A stretch of 64,000 nt of DNA from contig NC_079969.1 of assembly GCF_029852145.1 (NCBI RefSeq), forward strand, positions 20,429,860-20,493,859. The letters are read 5' to 3'. This DNA is from Microplitis mediator. Lineage: Eukaryota; Arthropoda; Insecta; Hymenoptera; Braconidae. Below the pieces are notes generated by a model. The model searched no databases. It was not told the DNA's origin and saw nothing but the letters and a program-made list of their open reading frames with translations. Position numbers and translations under genes: made by a program. Of the stretch, positions 1 to 12,264 are shown one piece after another. Within the stretch, counting starts at the first letter, position 1. Each line of letters opens with the position of its first letter.

Positions 1-1060
1 AGAATTAAACTTCTTCCAATCCTCTTTTATTCTTTTGAATCCTCCACGGAAACAGAAATTAAATATTATTTTAGAATTAAAAAGAATTCGTTAGAATTAA
101 ACTTTTTCCAATCCTCTTTTATTCTTTTGAATCCTCCACGGGAACAGAAATTAAATATTATTTTAGAATTAAAAAGAATTAGTTAGAATTAAACTTCTTC
201 CAATCCTCTTTCATTCTTTTGAATCCTCCACGGAAACAGAAATTAAATATTATTTTAGAATTAAAAAGAATTCGTTAGAATTAAACTTTTTTCAATCCTC
301 TTTTATTCTTTTGAATCCTCCACGGGAACAGAAATTAAATATTATTTAAGAATTAAAAAGAATTCGTTAGAATTAAACTTTTTCCAATCCTCTTTTATTC
401 TTTTGAATCCTCCACGGGAACAGAAATTAAATATTATTTAAGAATTAAAAAGAATTCGTTAGAATTAAACTTTTTCCAATCCTCTTTTATTCTCTTGAAT
501 CCTCCGCGAGAACAGAAATGAAATATTGATTTAGAATTAAAAAGAATTGGTTAGAATTCAACTTTTTCCAATCCTCTTTTATTCTTTTGAATCCTCCACG
601 GGAACAGAAATTAAATATTATTTTAGAATTAAAAAGGATTAGTTAGAATTAAACTTTTTCTAATTCTCTTTTATTCTCTTGAATTCTCCGCGAGAACAGA
701 AATTCAAAGTTATTTTAGAATTAAAAAGAATTACTTAGAATTAAACTTTTTCCAATCCTCTTCTATTCTTTTGAATCCTCCACGGGAACAGAAATTAAAT
801 ATTATTTTAGAATTAAAAAGGATTAGTTAGAATTAAACTTTTTCTAATCCTCTTTTATTCTCTTGAATTCTCCGCGAGAACAGAAATTCCAAGTTATTTT
901 AGAATTAAAAAGAATTCGTTAGAATTAAACTTTTTGAATCCTCTTTTATACTTCCGAATCCTCCGCGCGATCAGAAATTGCAATATTATTTTAGAATTAA
1001 AAAGGATAAGTTAGGATTAAAAATATTTAATCCTTTTTATTCTTTTTAATCCTAAAACGA
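1..1060. repeat. 92-bp satellite array with dimeric higher-order pattern
   Basis: A head-to-tail array runs off the left edge. Units start at 1, 93, 185, 277, 369, 461, 553, 645, 737, 829, 921 and a partial one at 1013, so the period is exactly 92 bp with no indels. Units fall into two types: CCTCCACGGGAACAG and CTCCGCGAGAACAG. From 461 on they alternate, and units 7+8 match units 9+10 better than neighbours match each other, which indicates a 184-bp higher-order unit. The last copy decays into a short palindrome built on AGGATTAAAAATATT near 1013-1035. Confidence 0.95.
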
Positions 1061-1237
1061 TAATAATTTTGTCGCTAGATGAAGGAGAATTAGAAAGGAT
1101 TCATTTTATGGTCGATCTGAATTCTCTGGAGAATTAAGAGTATTAAAGAGTATTAAGGAGTATTAAGTATGTGTGCTTTTTTAATCCTTTTTAATTCACT
1201 TTTTTAACCAGGGTTCATGGATGATCCTATATGATCG
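1061..1237. other. Satellite-flanking sequence
   Basis: AT-rich flank with short repeated motifs (GGAGTATTAA, AATCCTTTTTAAT) that resemble pieces of the satellite. No gene seen. Confidence 0.5.
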
Positions 1238-3912
1238 CATAGAAATTTTCGTTTTTTTATTTAAACTGAAATTACATCTATTCATTTTCATTTTTTTAAA
1301 ATAACTATTGCATATTCAGAAAGCTGGTTTTTTAAGCTTTCAAAATCTCTATAACAAAGTTCGATTACCTTAATTAGAAGATTAAATAAAATCATTTTAA
1401 ATCGAAAGATTTCATTGCTACAGAAAAATAATTGAAATAATTTTTTATTTACATGATTTATTCTAAGTTTTTCGTAATAAATTGTTCCAAGAGTACTTTT
1501 TAATGATTCAAAAATATTTAAAATTGTTCATGAAACGTCTGCTAGGTGACAGTACTCACTTTTATCAGTTGCACTTGTCAGCTTTCGTACGTAGATTTTA
1601 AATTTTTAGGAAAAAATCACTTAATAGACAGTTTATTAAATCGGATATTCAATTAAAAAATTAAGTACTCAAAAGTACCTACCGTAGAAAATGTATGGTC
1701 ATGATTATTATGATTTGATGATTATTTAAAATAACATGAGTTAGAAAGTAACAATTAAGAAAAAATCTACTTTCAAGTAGTTTTTTTTTAATGATAATTT
1801 ATTTATTTGCTTTCATTGAGTGATGTCTTAGTACAATTTCGATATTTTTTTCTATGATGTTGGATTAGTTGGAGTAAATACTGCTTTTGCTCTTCGTTTC
1901 TTGTCAAGCAACGGTTGTAACTGGTTATCAGTACTACATCCCGCTCTGCTCTGTCGTTGACGACTTGTAAACTATTAAATATTTTTTTACATTTAATAAA
2001 ATTTGCATTATCTTCCCAGGCATCTGGATGAAGATCAAGGAAGTCATATGATAGTCCAAATTACTAAAAAATAAAAAAAGATTCCGCACTAACGAAATCA
2101 CTTAAATCTTTTTCAATCATTGTATTTAAATCATTTACTCCTAACTCGAATCTTATTTTATTTTTTTCATACTTTTTTGCTGTTTGATAGCATTTACCAT
2201 TTTTAGCTTTGTTTCTATTGGTATTTTCTTGCATCGAAAAAAGATAAACTAGCTAAACCTTTCGATAAATACCAAAGATGTGTCAATCTTGATTCAATAA
2301 GAGATTGCATTAAATTTAAATCATTTTGTGGAGCAGAAGATGACTCGAACCAAGATTTTATATAAAAATTTACAACAAAAATTGAAATATCACGGATACT
2401 TTTGATGACTTTATTAGACAACGAAAATTGGTTTTGAAACATGAAAATTTTAAGACAGTAGATGGCTTTTGAAAGCCATCTAGCATGATGTATGGCTCCA
2501 GGAAGCTTAAACGTGATTCCATTAGGTGGTGTACCACCTAAGACAATGTATCTTAACTCTAAAAGTTCATGGTTATTATCTCTAGGATGAAATACCTGTG
2601 AAAAATAGATAATAATAATAAAATGAATACTAAAACAAGTGAATTAACATCAGCAGTATTTTAGTATTTACACATTACCTGTAATTGATTTAATATATGA
2701 TGCTTAAGTCCTTCAATTTTTTCATTTAAAATTTCAACTACTACATCATCCTGTAAACCAATTTTATGATTTGCTTGATCAATTTCATCCCACTTTTTCT
2801 GAAATCGTTTAAAAATAGCAACCTCGGGTCCATTTGTTACCGGCCATGAAACTTCAAAAACATTCCTGAGAATGATCTCAAGTACATGATGACGGCAAGC
2901 TAAATGGAGAAGCCTTCTTTCTAAGAACTTTTCTAACTCAGCACACCCGAGTCAAAATTAAAACAGTAGTTTGAGCCTCCAAAGCCTCAGTTCTTTCAAT
3001 GTTGGACTTGCCGCTGAATGTAATATGTTATTAAAGTCCTCGATGTCCTAAAAGTAGCGTATGGAGGAGTAAATCACCTTTTTAAAATGGTATTTTAACC
3101 CTCCATGACCTACTATTTATTTTAAAATGCTATTCAAGTTCTTTTCATCTTTTGTTTACGAGATTTCGTTTTTTTATTTTTTTTTAAGAGCTCCCACTCG
3201 TGATAAATTTTTATAATTTTAGTCACGGCGTTGTATAGTTGACACACAGGAATACCAGTCTATTTCCAAACTTCAATTAAATTATTAACCACTTCATTAA
3301 AACACTGATGGATAGTTAAGTTAGAATTTAAATGTTTGAAAAAGAACAATTGCAATACTTTATTGATGGTAGGCAATTCTCGAGCAATTTTTCAACTGGA
3401 TATCCAATTAAATAAACACCCTTTCCAGTCATTTTTCACTAATAATACCTCTAAATACCAAATGAAAGATAAGTGATACACGATTCCTCAGAAGATGTTA
3501 AAATTCACATTTAATAAACTGTCTATTAAGTGATTTTTTCCTAAAAATTTAAAATCTACGTACGAAAGCTGACAAGTGCAACTGATAAAAGTCAGTACTG
3601 CCACCTAGCGGACGTTTCATGAACAATTTTAAATATTTTTGAATCATTAAAAAGTACTCTTGGAACAATTTATTACGAAAAACTTAGAATAAATCATGTA
3701 AATAAAAAATTATTTCAATTATTTTTCTGTAGCAATGAAATCTTTCGATTTAAAATGACTTTATTTAATCTTCTAATTAAGGTAATTGAACTTTGTTATA
3801 GAGATTTTGAAAGCTTAAAAAACCAGCTTTCTGAATATGCAATAGTTATTTTAAAAAAATAAAAATGAATAGATGTAATTTCAGTTTAAATAAAAAAACG
3901 AAAATTCCTATG
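1238..3912 (-). mobile_element. Decayed DNA transposon with ~410-bp terminal inverted repeats
   Basis: The left end (1238-1650) and right end (3505-3912) are inverted copies of each other over about 410 bp, beginning near CATAGAAATTTTCG on the left and its complement on the right. Between them lies a broken gene on the minus strand. I could not resolve a clean target-site duplication, and the superfamily is not assigned. The long inverted ends plus an internal protein-coding remnant argue for a cut-and-paste element. Confidence 0.8.
1803..2990 (-). pseudogene. Broken transposon-encoded gene with one recognisable intron
   Basis: Read on the minus strand, one segment (about 2942 down to 2679) gives a frame with LLHLACRHHVLEIIL and FKRFQKKWDEID. 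It stops at a donor GTAATG; the intron is 2678-2596, with acceptor TTTTTCACAG. The next exon continues with VFHPRDNNHELLELRY and HHARWLSKAIYCLK down to a stop at 2215. After a frameshift the protein resumes, with two in-frame stops, through DFLDLHPDAWEDNA, VVNDRAERDVV and RNEEQKQYLLQLIQHHRK, ending at a TAA at 1803-1805. The CRHH, NDRAER and EEQ blocks resemble a group of uncharacterised insect proteins that I associate with mobile elements; this is from memory and I do not name the family. Its position between inverted ends makes transposase or accessory protein the likely role. Multiple breaks make it a pseudogene. Confidence 0.65.
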
Positions 3913-4052
3913 TTAAATGAATGGGAAATGAAAATTAAAATAGCGACCTCTTAGAGTTGAGCTACAGAGCCCTTCGTTGGGAGGATTTTTTTCTCGACAT
4001 TCACTAACGTCTTAGGGAGTAAGAGCAAAAAAAAAAATTAAAGTTTTTTTTT
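3913..4052. other. Short spacer, no gene seen
   Basis: AT-rich spacer between the inverted-end element and the first GATCATG palindrome. No coding or structural signal recognised. Confidence 0.4.
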
Positions 4053-4187
4053 GAAGCACCCTAATGATCATACATGTTCATGCATGATTATATATGAGGT
4101 CATGTCTGGTCATATCTGTACTCGAATAGGGGAAAAATGTTCAGACATAATCATATCTGTTCATGTATGATCATTAGGGTGCTTCAT
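4053..4187. repeat. GATCATACATG palindrome between two outward-facing GGGTGCTTC ends
   Basis: The segment is bounded by GAAGCACCCTAA on the left and TTAGGGTGCTTC on the right, with inverted TGATCATACATG-type sequence between. It looks like two element ends abutting a small palindromic repeat of the kind that is amplified at 5240-6000. Confidence 0.55.
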
Positions 4188-4548
4188 TTTGGAGCCAGAT
4201 TTTTTTTTCAAGTGCATGTGGAAAAAACCATAGTTCAACACAAAAAAAAAATTTTCGCGCATGAAAAAAAATTCTGTGTCGATTACAGACCTAGCTCATT
4301 GAAAAATTTGATTTTCCTATTTAAGTAACATGGAAAAAATGTTTTTTTAGCTTTAAGTATTTTTAACCTCGTTAAAAAACCAATAGATCGAATAGAATAA
4401 TACATATTTTTGTTGGAAATTGAACGTTCTACAAAAAAGTTCTCTTATCATTTTTCGATAAATCCATCTATTCAAAAGTTATTAGAGCTCGAAGTAAAGT
4501 TGAAGATCGTTTTACTTTTCCGGTGAAACTACCCTAGTAGAAATAATC
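4175..4548. repeat. Single arm related to the fold-back element at 46216-47223
   Basis: Starts TTAGGGTGCTTC and contains GAAAAAAAATTCT, AAAAATTTGATTT and TTCAAAAGTTATT in the same order as the left arm of the fold-back at 46216. The similarity stops near 4548, just before the DUF4806-like gene. No second arm was found. Confidence 0.65.
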
Positions 4549-4731
4549 GAGTTTTCACTCGATATAAACCAGTAACTGACCAGTGATATCGAGTAAAAAC
4601 TCGAAATCGCGCCACCTACAACTAAGTCATAAACATTGGTCACACCGACACTGTACCTTTACTAGTGTGTGTGTCTGTTTATTTTTTTCTGTTAACCTGT
4701 ACGCGTCGTTGTTTTAAAAAATATTGTTCAT

Positions 4732-5254
4732 ATGCATAGTAATACTCAGATTAAATTGTTAAGTTATGACCAGAACCCACAGATATCAAGTGATAAAGAA
4801 AATAAGGATATAAATTTTAGTTATGTTGATATTCCTGACCAAGTACTAACACGCGAAGAGTTTTATTTATTTGAAAAAAATAATGATGCTAAATTGAAAC
4901 GAAATATTAAATAATCAAAACCGAATCATTCAATTATTAGAGTTCGTTAAAGAAACTAAAATCAAAGAGGAAGTTTCGGTCGTTCCATTTGCTGAAAAAT
5001 ACAATATAAAATTTCCTTTTGAAACTAGAGATGAATTTGAGAATTTCGATAAACGTCTTATAATTAATCCTAATTCAGAATGTCGACCTGATTTTATTTC
5101 TCTTTTGCATTTTTGGTTTATTTCTAATTTAAATCTGAGTCGAAAACTAACTAATATTTTCAAAAAAATTTTTACTCAAAATGTAGCTTTAAAATATACT
5201 AGTTCTAAAAAAACTGGAGAAAAAACTGTCATAAAAGATTATAAGCCGGTATGA
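4732..5254 (+). pseudogene. Frameshifted DUF4806-domain gene
   Basis: An ATG at 4732 opens a frame with an acidic N-terminus (VLTREEFYLFEKNNDAKLKR) that stops at 4912-4914. A one-base shift near 4895-4901 restores a second frame: EILNNQNRIIQLLEFVKETK, then FPFETRDEFENFDKRL, then LTNIFKKIFTQNVALKYTS and KTGEKTVIKDY, ending TGA at 5252-5254. The order 'polar linker, FP...F..FDKRL, ...KIFTN..ALKYS..GKK' is the signature of DUF4806, a domain of unknown function common in insect transposon-linked genes. Total about 173 aa if the shift is ignored. It sits just downstream of a fold-back-type arm (4175-4548) and runs straight into a GATCATG repeat. It may be the cargo of an element whose other end has been lost; that link is inference. 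Confidence 0.65.
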
Positions 5255-6009
5255 TCATGCAGGACCATCTACGAACAGGTATGATCATGTATGATCATGC
5301 AGGGCCATTGTTCGGATCTGATCAGATCTGAATATTCATACATGATTAGATATGATCATATCTAAGAATTTTTCCCCGGGAAAGTAAAGCACGTGTTGTG
5401 TATGTAGTAACTTCAACATTTAGTTTTCGTGTAACCCCTGTGCCCGCGCATCGTAAAAATTCACTCTCATCATATTTCCATAACGGGCCTAGAGAAGTAT
5501 AAGTCATGTGTGAGCTTATATATAACCATACATTAACATACATGATCAAACATGAAGTAATATTTGGCCTCATATATAATCATACATGAACAGATATGAT
5601 CATACCTGATTATTTTTCCTCGTAAACAGCTGCAGATATGATCATGCATGCTCATGTATGATCATACATGAACAGATATAATTATGTCTGAACATTTTTT
5701 CCCTGTTCGAGTGCAGAAATGACCATACATGATCATACATGACCTTATATATGAGCTCATATATAATCCTACATGAACAGATATGTTCATACCTGATTAT
5801 TTTTCTTCGTAAACGGCTGCAGATATGATCATGCATGCTCATGTATGATCATGTATGCTCATGTTTAATCATACATGGAGTCATATATGAGCTCATATAT
5901 AATCATACATGAACAGATATGATCATGTCAGAACATTTTTCCCCTATTCGAGTACAGATATGACCATACATGACTTCATATATAATCACGCATGAATATG
6001 TAAATTTTT
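5240..6009. repeat. GATCATGCATG palindromic repeat block, ~187-bp tandem units
   Basis: Dense TGATCATGCATG and TATGATCATACATG motifs, most of them self-complementary. A longer unit beginning ACATGAACAGATATG starts at 5584 and 5771 (period 187 bp) and again, rearranged, at 5908. No coding sequence; open frames here are repeat translations. Confidence 0.8.
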
Positions 6010-6852
6010 TTGAAGTGAGAAAAATTATTCAAGGAATTATTAATGTCATTATGTAGTTCAGCATCTACTATATGACCACCAAAACAGGTACTTCTCACTC
6101 TGTCAAATAACAAAGGAGTACCCGTGCCAGAATTGTCTTCAACTATCGAATATAAAAATTCTGAAATACCTATCTAACCAGGGACAGCACAAGAAGTTGA
6201 GTGCAATCTATTGGCGAGCACTGAACTACTTCCGCTGCTGCCTAGCACCGGTGAATTTCTCTTCTTTCATATACATCTTCTTCCAACAAATTTTCCTCTT
6301 AAGTCTTTTATATATTAAAAATCAAAGATAATAAAAAACAATTGACAAAATGTGGTTACCACCAATCGTCAGCATTTATTCCGAAACGAATTTCTATCGT
6401 ATCGTCCAAAGACCATTTTTTTTTTCTTTTTTTTGTTAACTAAAGTTATAAACAAATGGATTTTTTCAAAATATAGATTGGATTAAAAAAATCGACAAAA
6501 TGTTGATACCACCAATCGACAACATTTTTTCTGAATCAAGTTTTTGCCGTATTATTCCGATAATTTTTTTTTTTTGTTAACTAATGTTATAAACAAATTG
6601 ATTTTTTCAGTCCAGTTTGGTTTGATAAAATCGAAAAAATGATGAAACCACCGATCGTCAGCATTTTTCTGAATCGAATTTCAATCGTATCGTCCAGATA
6701 CTTTTTTTTTTTGGTAACTAATGTTATAAACAAATCGATACGATAAAAATTCGTTTCAGAAAAACGCTGACGATCGGTAGTATCAACATTTAGTCGATTT
6801 TTTCCAACCAAACTGGACTGAAAAAATCAATTTGTTTATAACATTAGTTAAC

Positions 6853-6883
<31 letters not shown>

Positions 6884-7824
6884 AAAATGGTCTTCGGACG
6901 ATTCAAAAGAAATTCGTTTCGGAATAAATACTGACGATTGGTGGTATCCACATTTTCTCAATTGTTTTTTATTATCTTTGATTTTTAATACATAAAACGC
7001 TTAAGAGAAAAATTTGTTGAGAGAAGATGTATATGGAAGAGGAGAAATTCACCAGTGCTAGGCAGCAGCGGAAGTAGTTCAGTTCTCGCCACTAGATTGC
7101 ACTCAACCTCTTGTGCTATCCCTGGTTAGATAGGTATTTCAGAGTTTTTATATTCGATAGCTAAAGACAATTCTGGCACGGGTACTCCTCTGTTATTTAA
7201 CAGAGTGACAAGTATCTGTTTTGGTGGTCATATTGTAGATGCTGAACTACATAATGACATTAATAATTCCTTGAATAATTTTTCTCAATTCGAAAAAAAA
7301 AAAAAAAATACTCTCCAGTTTACAAAAAAAAAATTGGTTTTTGAATCAAAACAAAGTTTCGGAAGACACTACATACACAAAATCCGAATGGCTATGTTCA
7401 ATTTGTTGATATTACTTCATATAATGGCCGCAAGTAGTTTCGACGACATGGTCAATAAAATAAATAAATAATAATAATAATAATATAAATATTAAATTAT
7501 TGCCATATAGCATAGTTGCGCTGACTATAAATTTTTAATTAAATAGACTCAGCCCAAAGAAGTTAACTTAACTTAAAATAAATTGTTAAGTTTACATGAA
7601 TAATATAGTTCTGCTGATTAGTAATTTTTAGTTCCAATTACCCAACTAAGAAAAGTCATATTTACTAGTATCGTCGTAGTGTCTTTAACTTCACAATAGT
7701 GTAAACGACTACTTTTTCGTAGTACTATAACACTTTTTAGTTACTGGCATGGTTCTACAGCCAATAGCTGAGGTGTTTTTTCACTACGATTCCCTAGTTC
7801 CATAAACCTGTTTTTTCTCTCAGT
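6010..7824. mobile_element. Fold-back element, CACTGAGAGAAAA type, copy A (left end lost)
   Basis: 6014-6340 is the inverted complement of about 6960-7290 (for example AGGAATTATTAATGTC and its complement), and the centre (6480-6850) repeats AACTAATGTTATAAAC on both strands. The right end has a unique ~460-bp tail ending TTTTTTCTCTCAGTG at 7824. The same element, complete on both sides, is copy B at 36358-45042, so copy A has lost its left ~430 bp where it meets the GATCATG block. No transposase inside. Confidence 0.8.
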
Positions 7825-7825
7825 G

Positions 7826-9390
7826 TGGTTTGCAAGTATTAAAAAGGATTTAGAAACAAAAATAGATATATTTAAAGATCTTCGACGCGTTTTTAACATG
7901 GATGAAACGGCTGTCTATCTGTCACCGAGTGGAGGCTATGTCCAAGCCGAAAAAGGTAAAGCTGTTTATGACGTGGCAGGAAATGAAAAGGAAAATGTAA
8001 CAACATTGTTTACGGTAAATGCATTTGGGGAATTCGCACCACCTTTGACCCTATTTAAATATATTTTGCTCTATTAAAAAAAATAGAAAACACTAATCAA
8101 GAATTGGTGCATTGAGCATGAAGGAGCAGATGTGCAAAAATATAATGTGCCTTCGCTGTTGACTAAAGTTATCACTGAAAACGACTTTGTTAAATCTATA
8201 AAAAATGGCTTTGCTACAACTGGTTTGTATCCATTAGATGAAAATGCAATAAATTATACTAAATGTGTAAAGATTGATAATTCAAATGATACGTCAACAG
8301 AAAATAATATTAAAAACTCAAAAACATTAACACACCGAGAATATTTAGAGTCTAAGATGGATACAGAAATTTTACAACGCTTTAAAAACACAAAAGTTGC
8401 GAATATTGTTTGGGAAACTGAAGATAAATATGCATCATTATATGACATATGGTGTAAATTCGTTGATGATAAGACCAATTCGAAAACTGACACGTCAGTG
8501 TCACTATTACCTGTAACAACATCCCTTCCTTCGTGTTCCCATGATAACCTCACAGAATTTCCATTTCCTGAGTACGAAGCATTCATTTCTAATGATTGTA
8601 AGTAAAATATAAAAATATTGACACAATTCAATGTTAATTTTATAATTCATAACTCTTTAATCAGGCAATATTCTATTAATTATTGGTGATTTCTTAAATG
8701 AAATATTTAACTTAAATATGAAGTTATAAATTTATTTATTAATTAAAAAACTTAATTTTTTAGGATATTTTGAATTAATGCAATTTAATCATTGTTTGAA
8801 CATTTATATTATTTTGTTGTAATTTCACTAGGTAACGATTACTCTCCAGTTCTTAATCCTGACCTAAACCCTTTGAGTGATTCTCCTTTTCAAGATTCTA
8901 TCCTAGAAGTCAGTGATCATAATGTTAGTGAAATTATACAGATAGAAAATGATATTGTTTTGCCTGTATCTACAGAAGCTTTGACCCATGAAGAAGTTGA
9001 TAATGATTTTAATGTCCTACAAGTTTCTAACAACTCAGATTTTAATGATAATAATAACATTTCTACTCATCATTCATTGAATATTGTTGTTCAAACACAA
9101 TCAGTCGACGAAATATTTGATAAAGTAACTTTATGGCCAAAGAAAAAAACAACCCAGAAGAAACGCAAAGCTATGGAGCATTTACCTTCTGTAGTCACTG
9201 CTGAAGAGTGGTTGAATATTATGGAAGCTAAAGACACGGAAAAAAAAGATAAAGAAATTGAAAAAGAAAATAAAAAAATTGAAAGACAAAACTGAAGGCA
9301 GAAAATAATAAAAGATTGAAAGAAGAAAAACGTATTGAAAAATCTAAAAAGTTATCAGCAAAAAAGGGCTCCAGAAACTCGAAAAAATAA
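7826..9390 (+). pseudogene. Pogo-like (DDE_1) transposase remnant
   Basis: The frame starts at the junction with the fold-back end, so the N-terminal DNA-binding part is missing. FNMDETAVYLSP (7894-7930) carries the first catalytic Asp of the pogo/Tigger DDE_1 family. After APPLTLFKY two stops and a deletion (about 8066-8090) remove the middle of the domain with the other two catalytic acids. The same frame resumes with KNWCIEHEGADVQKYNVPS and NGFATTGLYPLDENAINY, typical of the C-terminal side of this family. A phase-1 intron 8598-8831 (GTAAGT ... CACTAG) leads to an acidic stretch and then WPKKKTTQKKRKAMEHLP and a K/E-rich tail. A one-base frameshift near 9290 precedes the end at 9388-9390. 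Repeats of GTGTCCAAAAACGG at about 9540, 9578 and 9772 and the sequence ACCGGTGTTTCTA ending near 9799 probably mark the right end of the element. Confidence 0.75.
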
Positions 9391-10539
9391 ATAAAAGAAC
9401 CAATTTTTTAGGCCACTAAGTTATTTTTAATATATTGAATGATATATTATATATTTACTCTTAGTATTATCAATGATAATAAATTAAACTTATTTTGTAA
9501 ACAATAATTTTTCTTGATAATTCATATTTTTAATACTTGTGTCCAAAACTGGTATTTATCCTGTCCAAAGCTAGTTCAAAGTGTCCAAAAACGGTAAAGA
9601 TAGCTATTGTCATATAATTACATTATTTTTCAGATAATGAAATTAAAAAAGATTTTATTGATGCCGTTATGAGATTCCTTACATATTTGCGCTTCTATAA
9701 AACAATTACTTATTATACTTAATACTATTTTATTGTATTTAAAAAATAATTGTAATCACTAAAAACCTTAAAGTGTCCATAAAACCGGTGTTTCTACTCT
9801 AGAACGACTCCACAAAGTTTGAACAAAATCGACAAGGGTCGCCCCGAAAAAATTACTTTATTTGATGGAATGACCCATTTATAAATACGTATATAAATTT
9901 TTTCTCCAATAGCATTTTTGGAACCTACTTGACTCAATTAGATAGAAAATGTTAAAATTTTTGTAAAGTTGCGTCATGAGGACAAATACAATAGTTAGAT
10001 TCTGATAAAATCTACTAAAAATAAATAAAAATAACAATTTAATTATTTAACAAAAAAAAAGTATGTATATTTTTAAATACTTAATTAATATCTTATGCAA
10101 AGTATAATTAATTTACAACATATAATAGAAAAAAGATAAAAAAAAAATAAACGCTACGACACAAGCGACAAAATGAGTGTGAAATTAAATATGTGAAGTA
10201 CGCTCATACATCATTACACATCCAGTATGCGTATTGCCGTATTTATACGCACTCATCATCATATCTGCATATATGTACACATGTATGTAATATAAATGTA
10301 CGTACATTCATACTTATATAAGCATATTTTACTCACACAATCCATCCGTCTATATCTGTCTCTCTAGTGATTCTGTCGAAATAAAAGCAAAAAGACGACG
10401 AAAGTAAAGTATCATGGCCGTAGCAGTACAATTGGCTTATACGCGCTTACAATATTGTTTAGTTATAAATAATTAATAATAAATCATAACGTGTGTTCAA
10501 GTTAATAATATTGTTGAGTTAAATAGTTGCCGTCAGTGT
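9391..10539. other. Pogo-like 3' flank, then apparently unique sequence
   Basis: Up to about 9799 this holds the subterminal GTGTCC repeats of the pogo-like element. At 9870 GGAATGACCC resembles the end of the GGGTCATTCC fold-back family seen at 61655. From about 10000 the sequence is not recognisably repetitive and precedes a candidate first exon. Confidence 0.4.
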
Positions 10540-10580
10540 ATGGTTCAAAAAATTCATATGGATACCACGTGGCGTACCAG
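10540..10580 (+). CDS. Candidate first coding exon of a host gene
   Basis: An ATG at 10540 gives MVQKIHMDTTWRTR up to a strong donor, CCAG followed by GTGAGA at 10581. Upstream, 10380-10539 is non-repetitive with TCAGTG just before the ATG. The exon would end in phase 2. No homology is recognised and no partner exon is proven; the candidate exon at 12265 opens with its own ATG. It rests on the start-plus-donor pattern only. Confidence 0.25.
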
Positions 10581-11546
10581 GTGAGAGAGATAGCTGTAGA
10601 GTTGATTACAACAATATAAACCCTAAACCAACAAGTGACTTCACAGATATCGATGTCAGTAAGATCGACTTTTCAGACAGGTGTTGATTCAAGATAGCGC
10701 CACTATTACAATAACCATTAATCAATCGATAATATTATTTACTCTATGAATAACATAGTTACTTTTATATTACTATTTGCTTAAAGAAGATCATTTTAAC
10801 CTATTTCCTAAATACTATTCACTATTATTTTGCTTTTTTTGAGTTTATAGGAAACTTTTTTATCGACAGGTTTATGGTCCATACAGTTTATTATATCACT
10901 GTACTTACTTTTAAAATTTTTAGTCAGAAAACTTATTAAAAGAAAAAAATTTAATTGTTAATATTAATTTAATTTTTTAAGAATTTTAATAGAATGAAAA
11001 ATAGAAAAATGTATTCATATTCATTAATTGGTTAGTACCTTTTATTTTTAATTAAAAATATTTATTCATATTTTTAGTTGTAAACTTTAATTTTCTAACC
11101 ATAAACATTAATTAACATTTTGTTTAAATATTTTTGAGACAGATTTTTATTTTTTATTTATTGAATAGGTAATTATTTTGAAATGATAAATTTAATTTCG
11201 TTTCGGAGATTAAATGGTTTAATGAGAAAAGAAAGTCATTGGATAGTAATAATTTAAAAGAATAAATTTTAATACTAAAAAATTTATGAAAATTTTCGAA
11301 TTTAAACTAAATGATTTTTTAGTTTTATATTTTTTTGTGAAACTTTAATTGACAACTGGGCCTGTTATATTTTTCTACAGTAAAAAATTAATATAACTTT
11401 ATTCTGGATAATAAAGGAACCCATACTGATTTCTAATCGCATGGAAAATTTTCTTGACCTTCATCTATTTTAGTACACAGTCTTAATAAAATAACTTATA
11501 ACACCTTTTTTTTTGATAAAACAGTTTCATTATCTTTTATAAATAG

Positions 11547-11602
<56 letters not shown>

Positions 11603-12264
11603 AACAAATTTATGGAGTTTTACAGAAATTTTTATTATCGATTGATGGTATTTAAAAGAATCTAATGATCCAAAATCAATTAACAATAAATAAATAAATA
11701 AATTTTTTATTACTTTTAAATGATCAATAAATCATTTTAGCATCACTACTTGATTCAAAACATAAATAAAAAAAAATCAATTCAAAAGCTACCTAACATA
11801 ATTTAATAAATTAATATTTTCTTGGTTGAAACACGAAATAAGTTATTCAATTATAATACAAAAACAGCCTTAAATTTAAAAAAAAAGTTAAATTTTACTA
11901 GAATCAATATCTGAATGTAACAAAAATTTAATGACTTGTTATCTTTTCAAAAAGATTAGAATCTGAATGTCCGAAAAGATACCGAGTTGATGATAAAATT
12001 GTACTCAATTCTTATACTTTTTTTTTTTAATATTTTGATAAATAATCTCATACCAGTTTTTCAGTTGAGTTGTCATTGCTCAGCAAAATTAGTAAGCTTA
12101 TTATTTTGAATCTATAGATTAGTTTTAACCTTGTGTTACTCGCGCCATTGTTTTTATATGTGTATATATGTATATATATATATTTATTCGTATTTTCAAA
12201 TTTATAGTTTTGACAAACCAAGCAACATAAAAAAAAGTGCAACTTAAACTAAGATAAGGACAAA
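10581..12264. other. AT-rich, apparently intronic or intergenic sequence
   Basis: No repeat arms or coding frames recognised. It contains one long (TA)n tract at about 11550-11600 and a short TATATG tract near 12150-12182. Confidence 0.4.
11550..11600. repeat. (TA)n microsatellite
   Basis: Uninterrupted TA dinucleotides over about 50 bp. Confidence 0.95.

Noticed and set aside
1..1060. CRISPR-like array
   Set aside because: No unique spacers: the whole 92-bp unit repeats, and the genome is eukaryotic.
5346..5842. Several frames across the GATCATG block
   Set aside because: Repeat-driven; the same peptide motifs recur with each unit.
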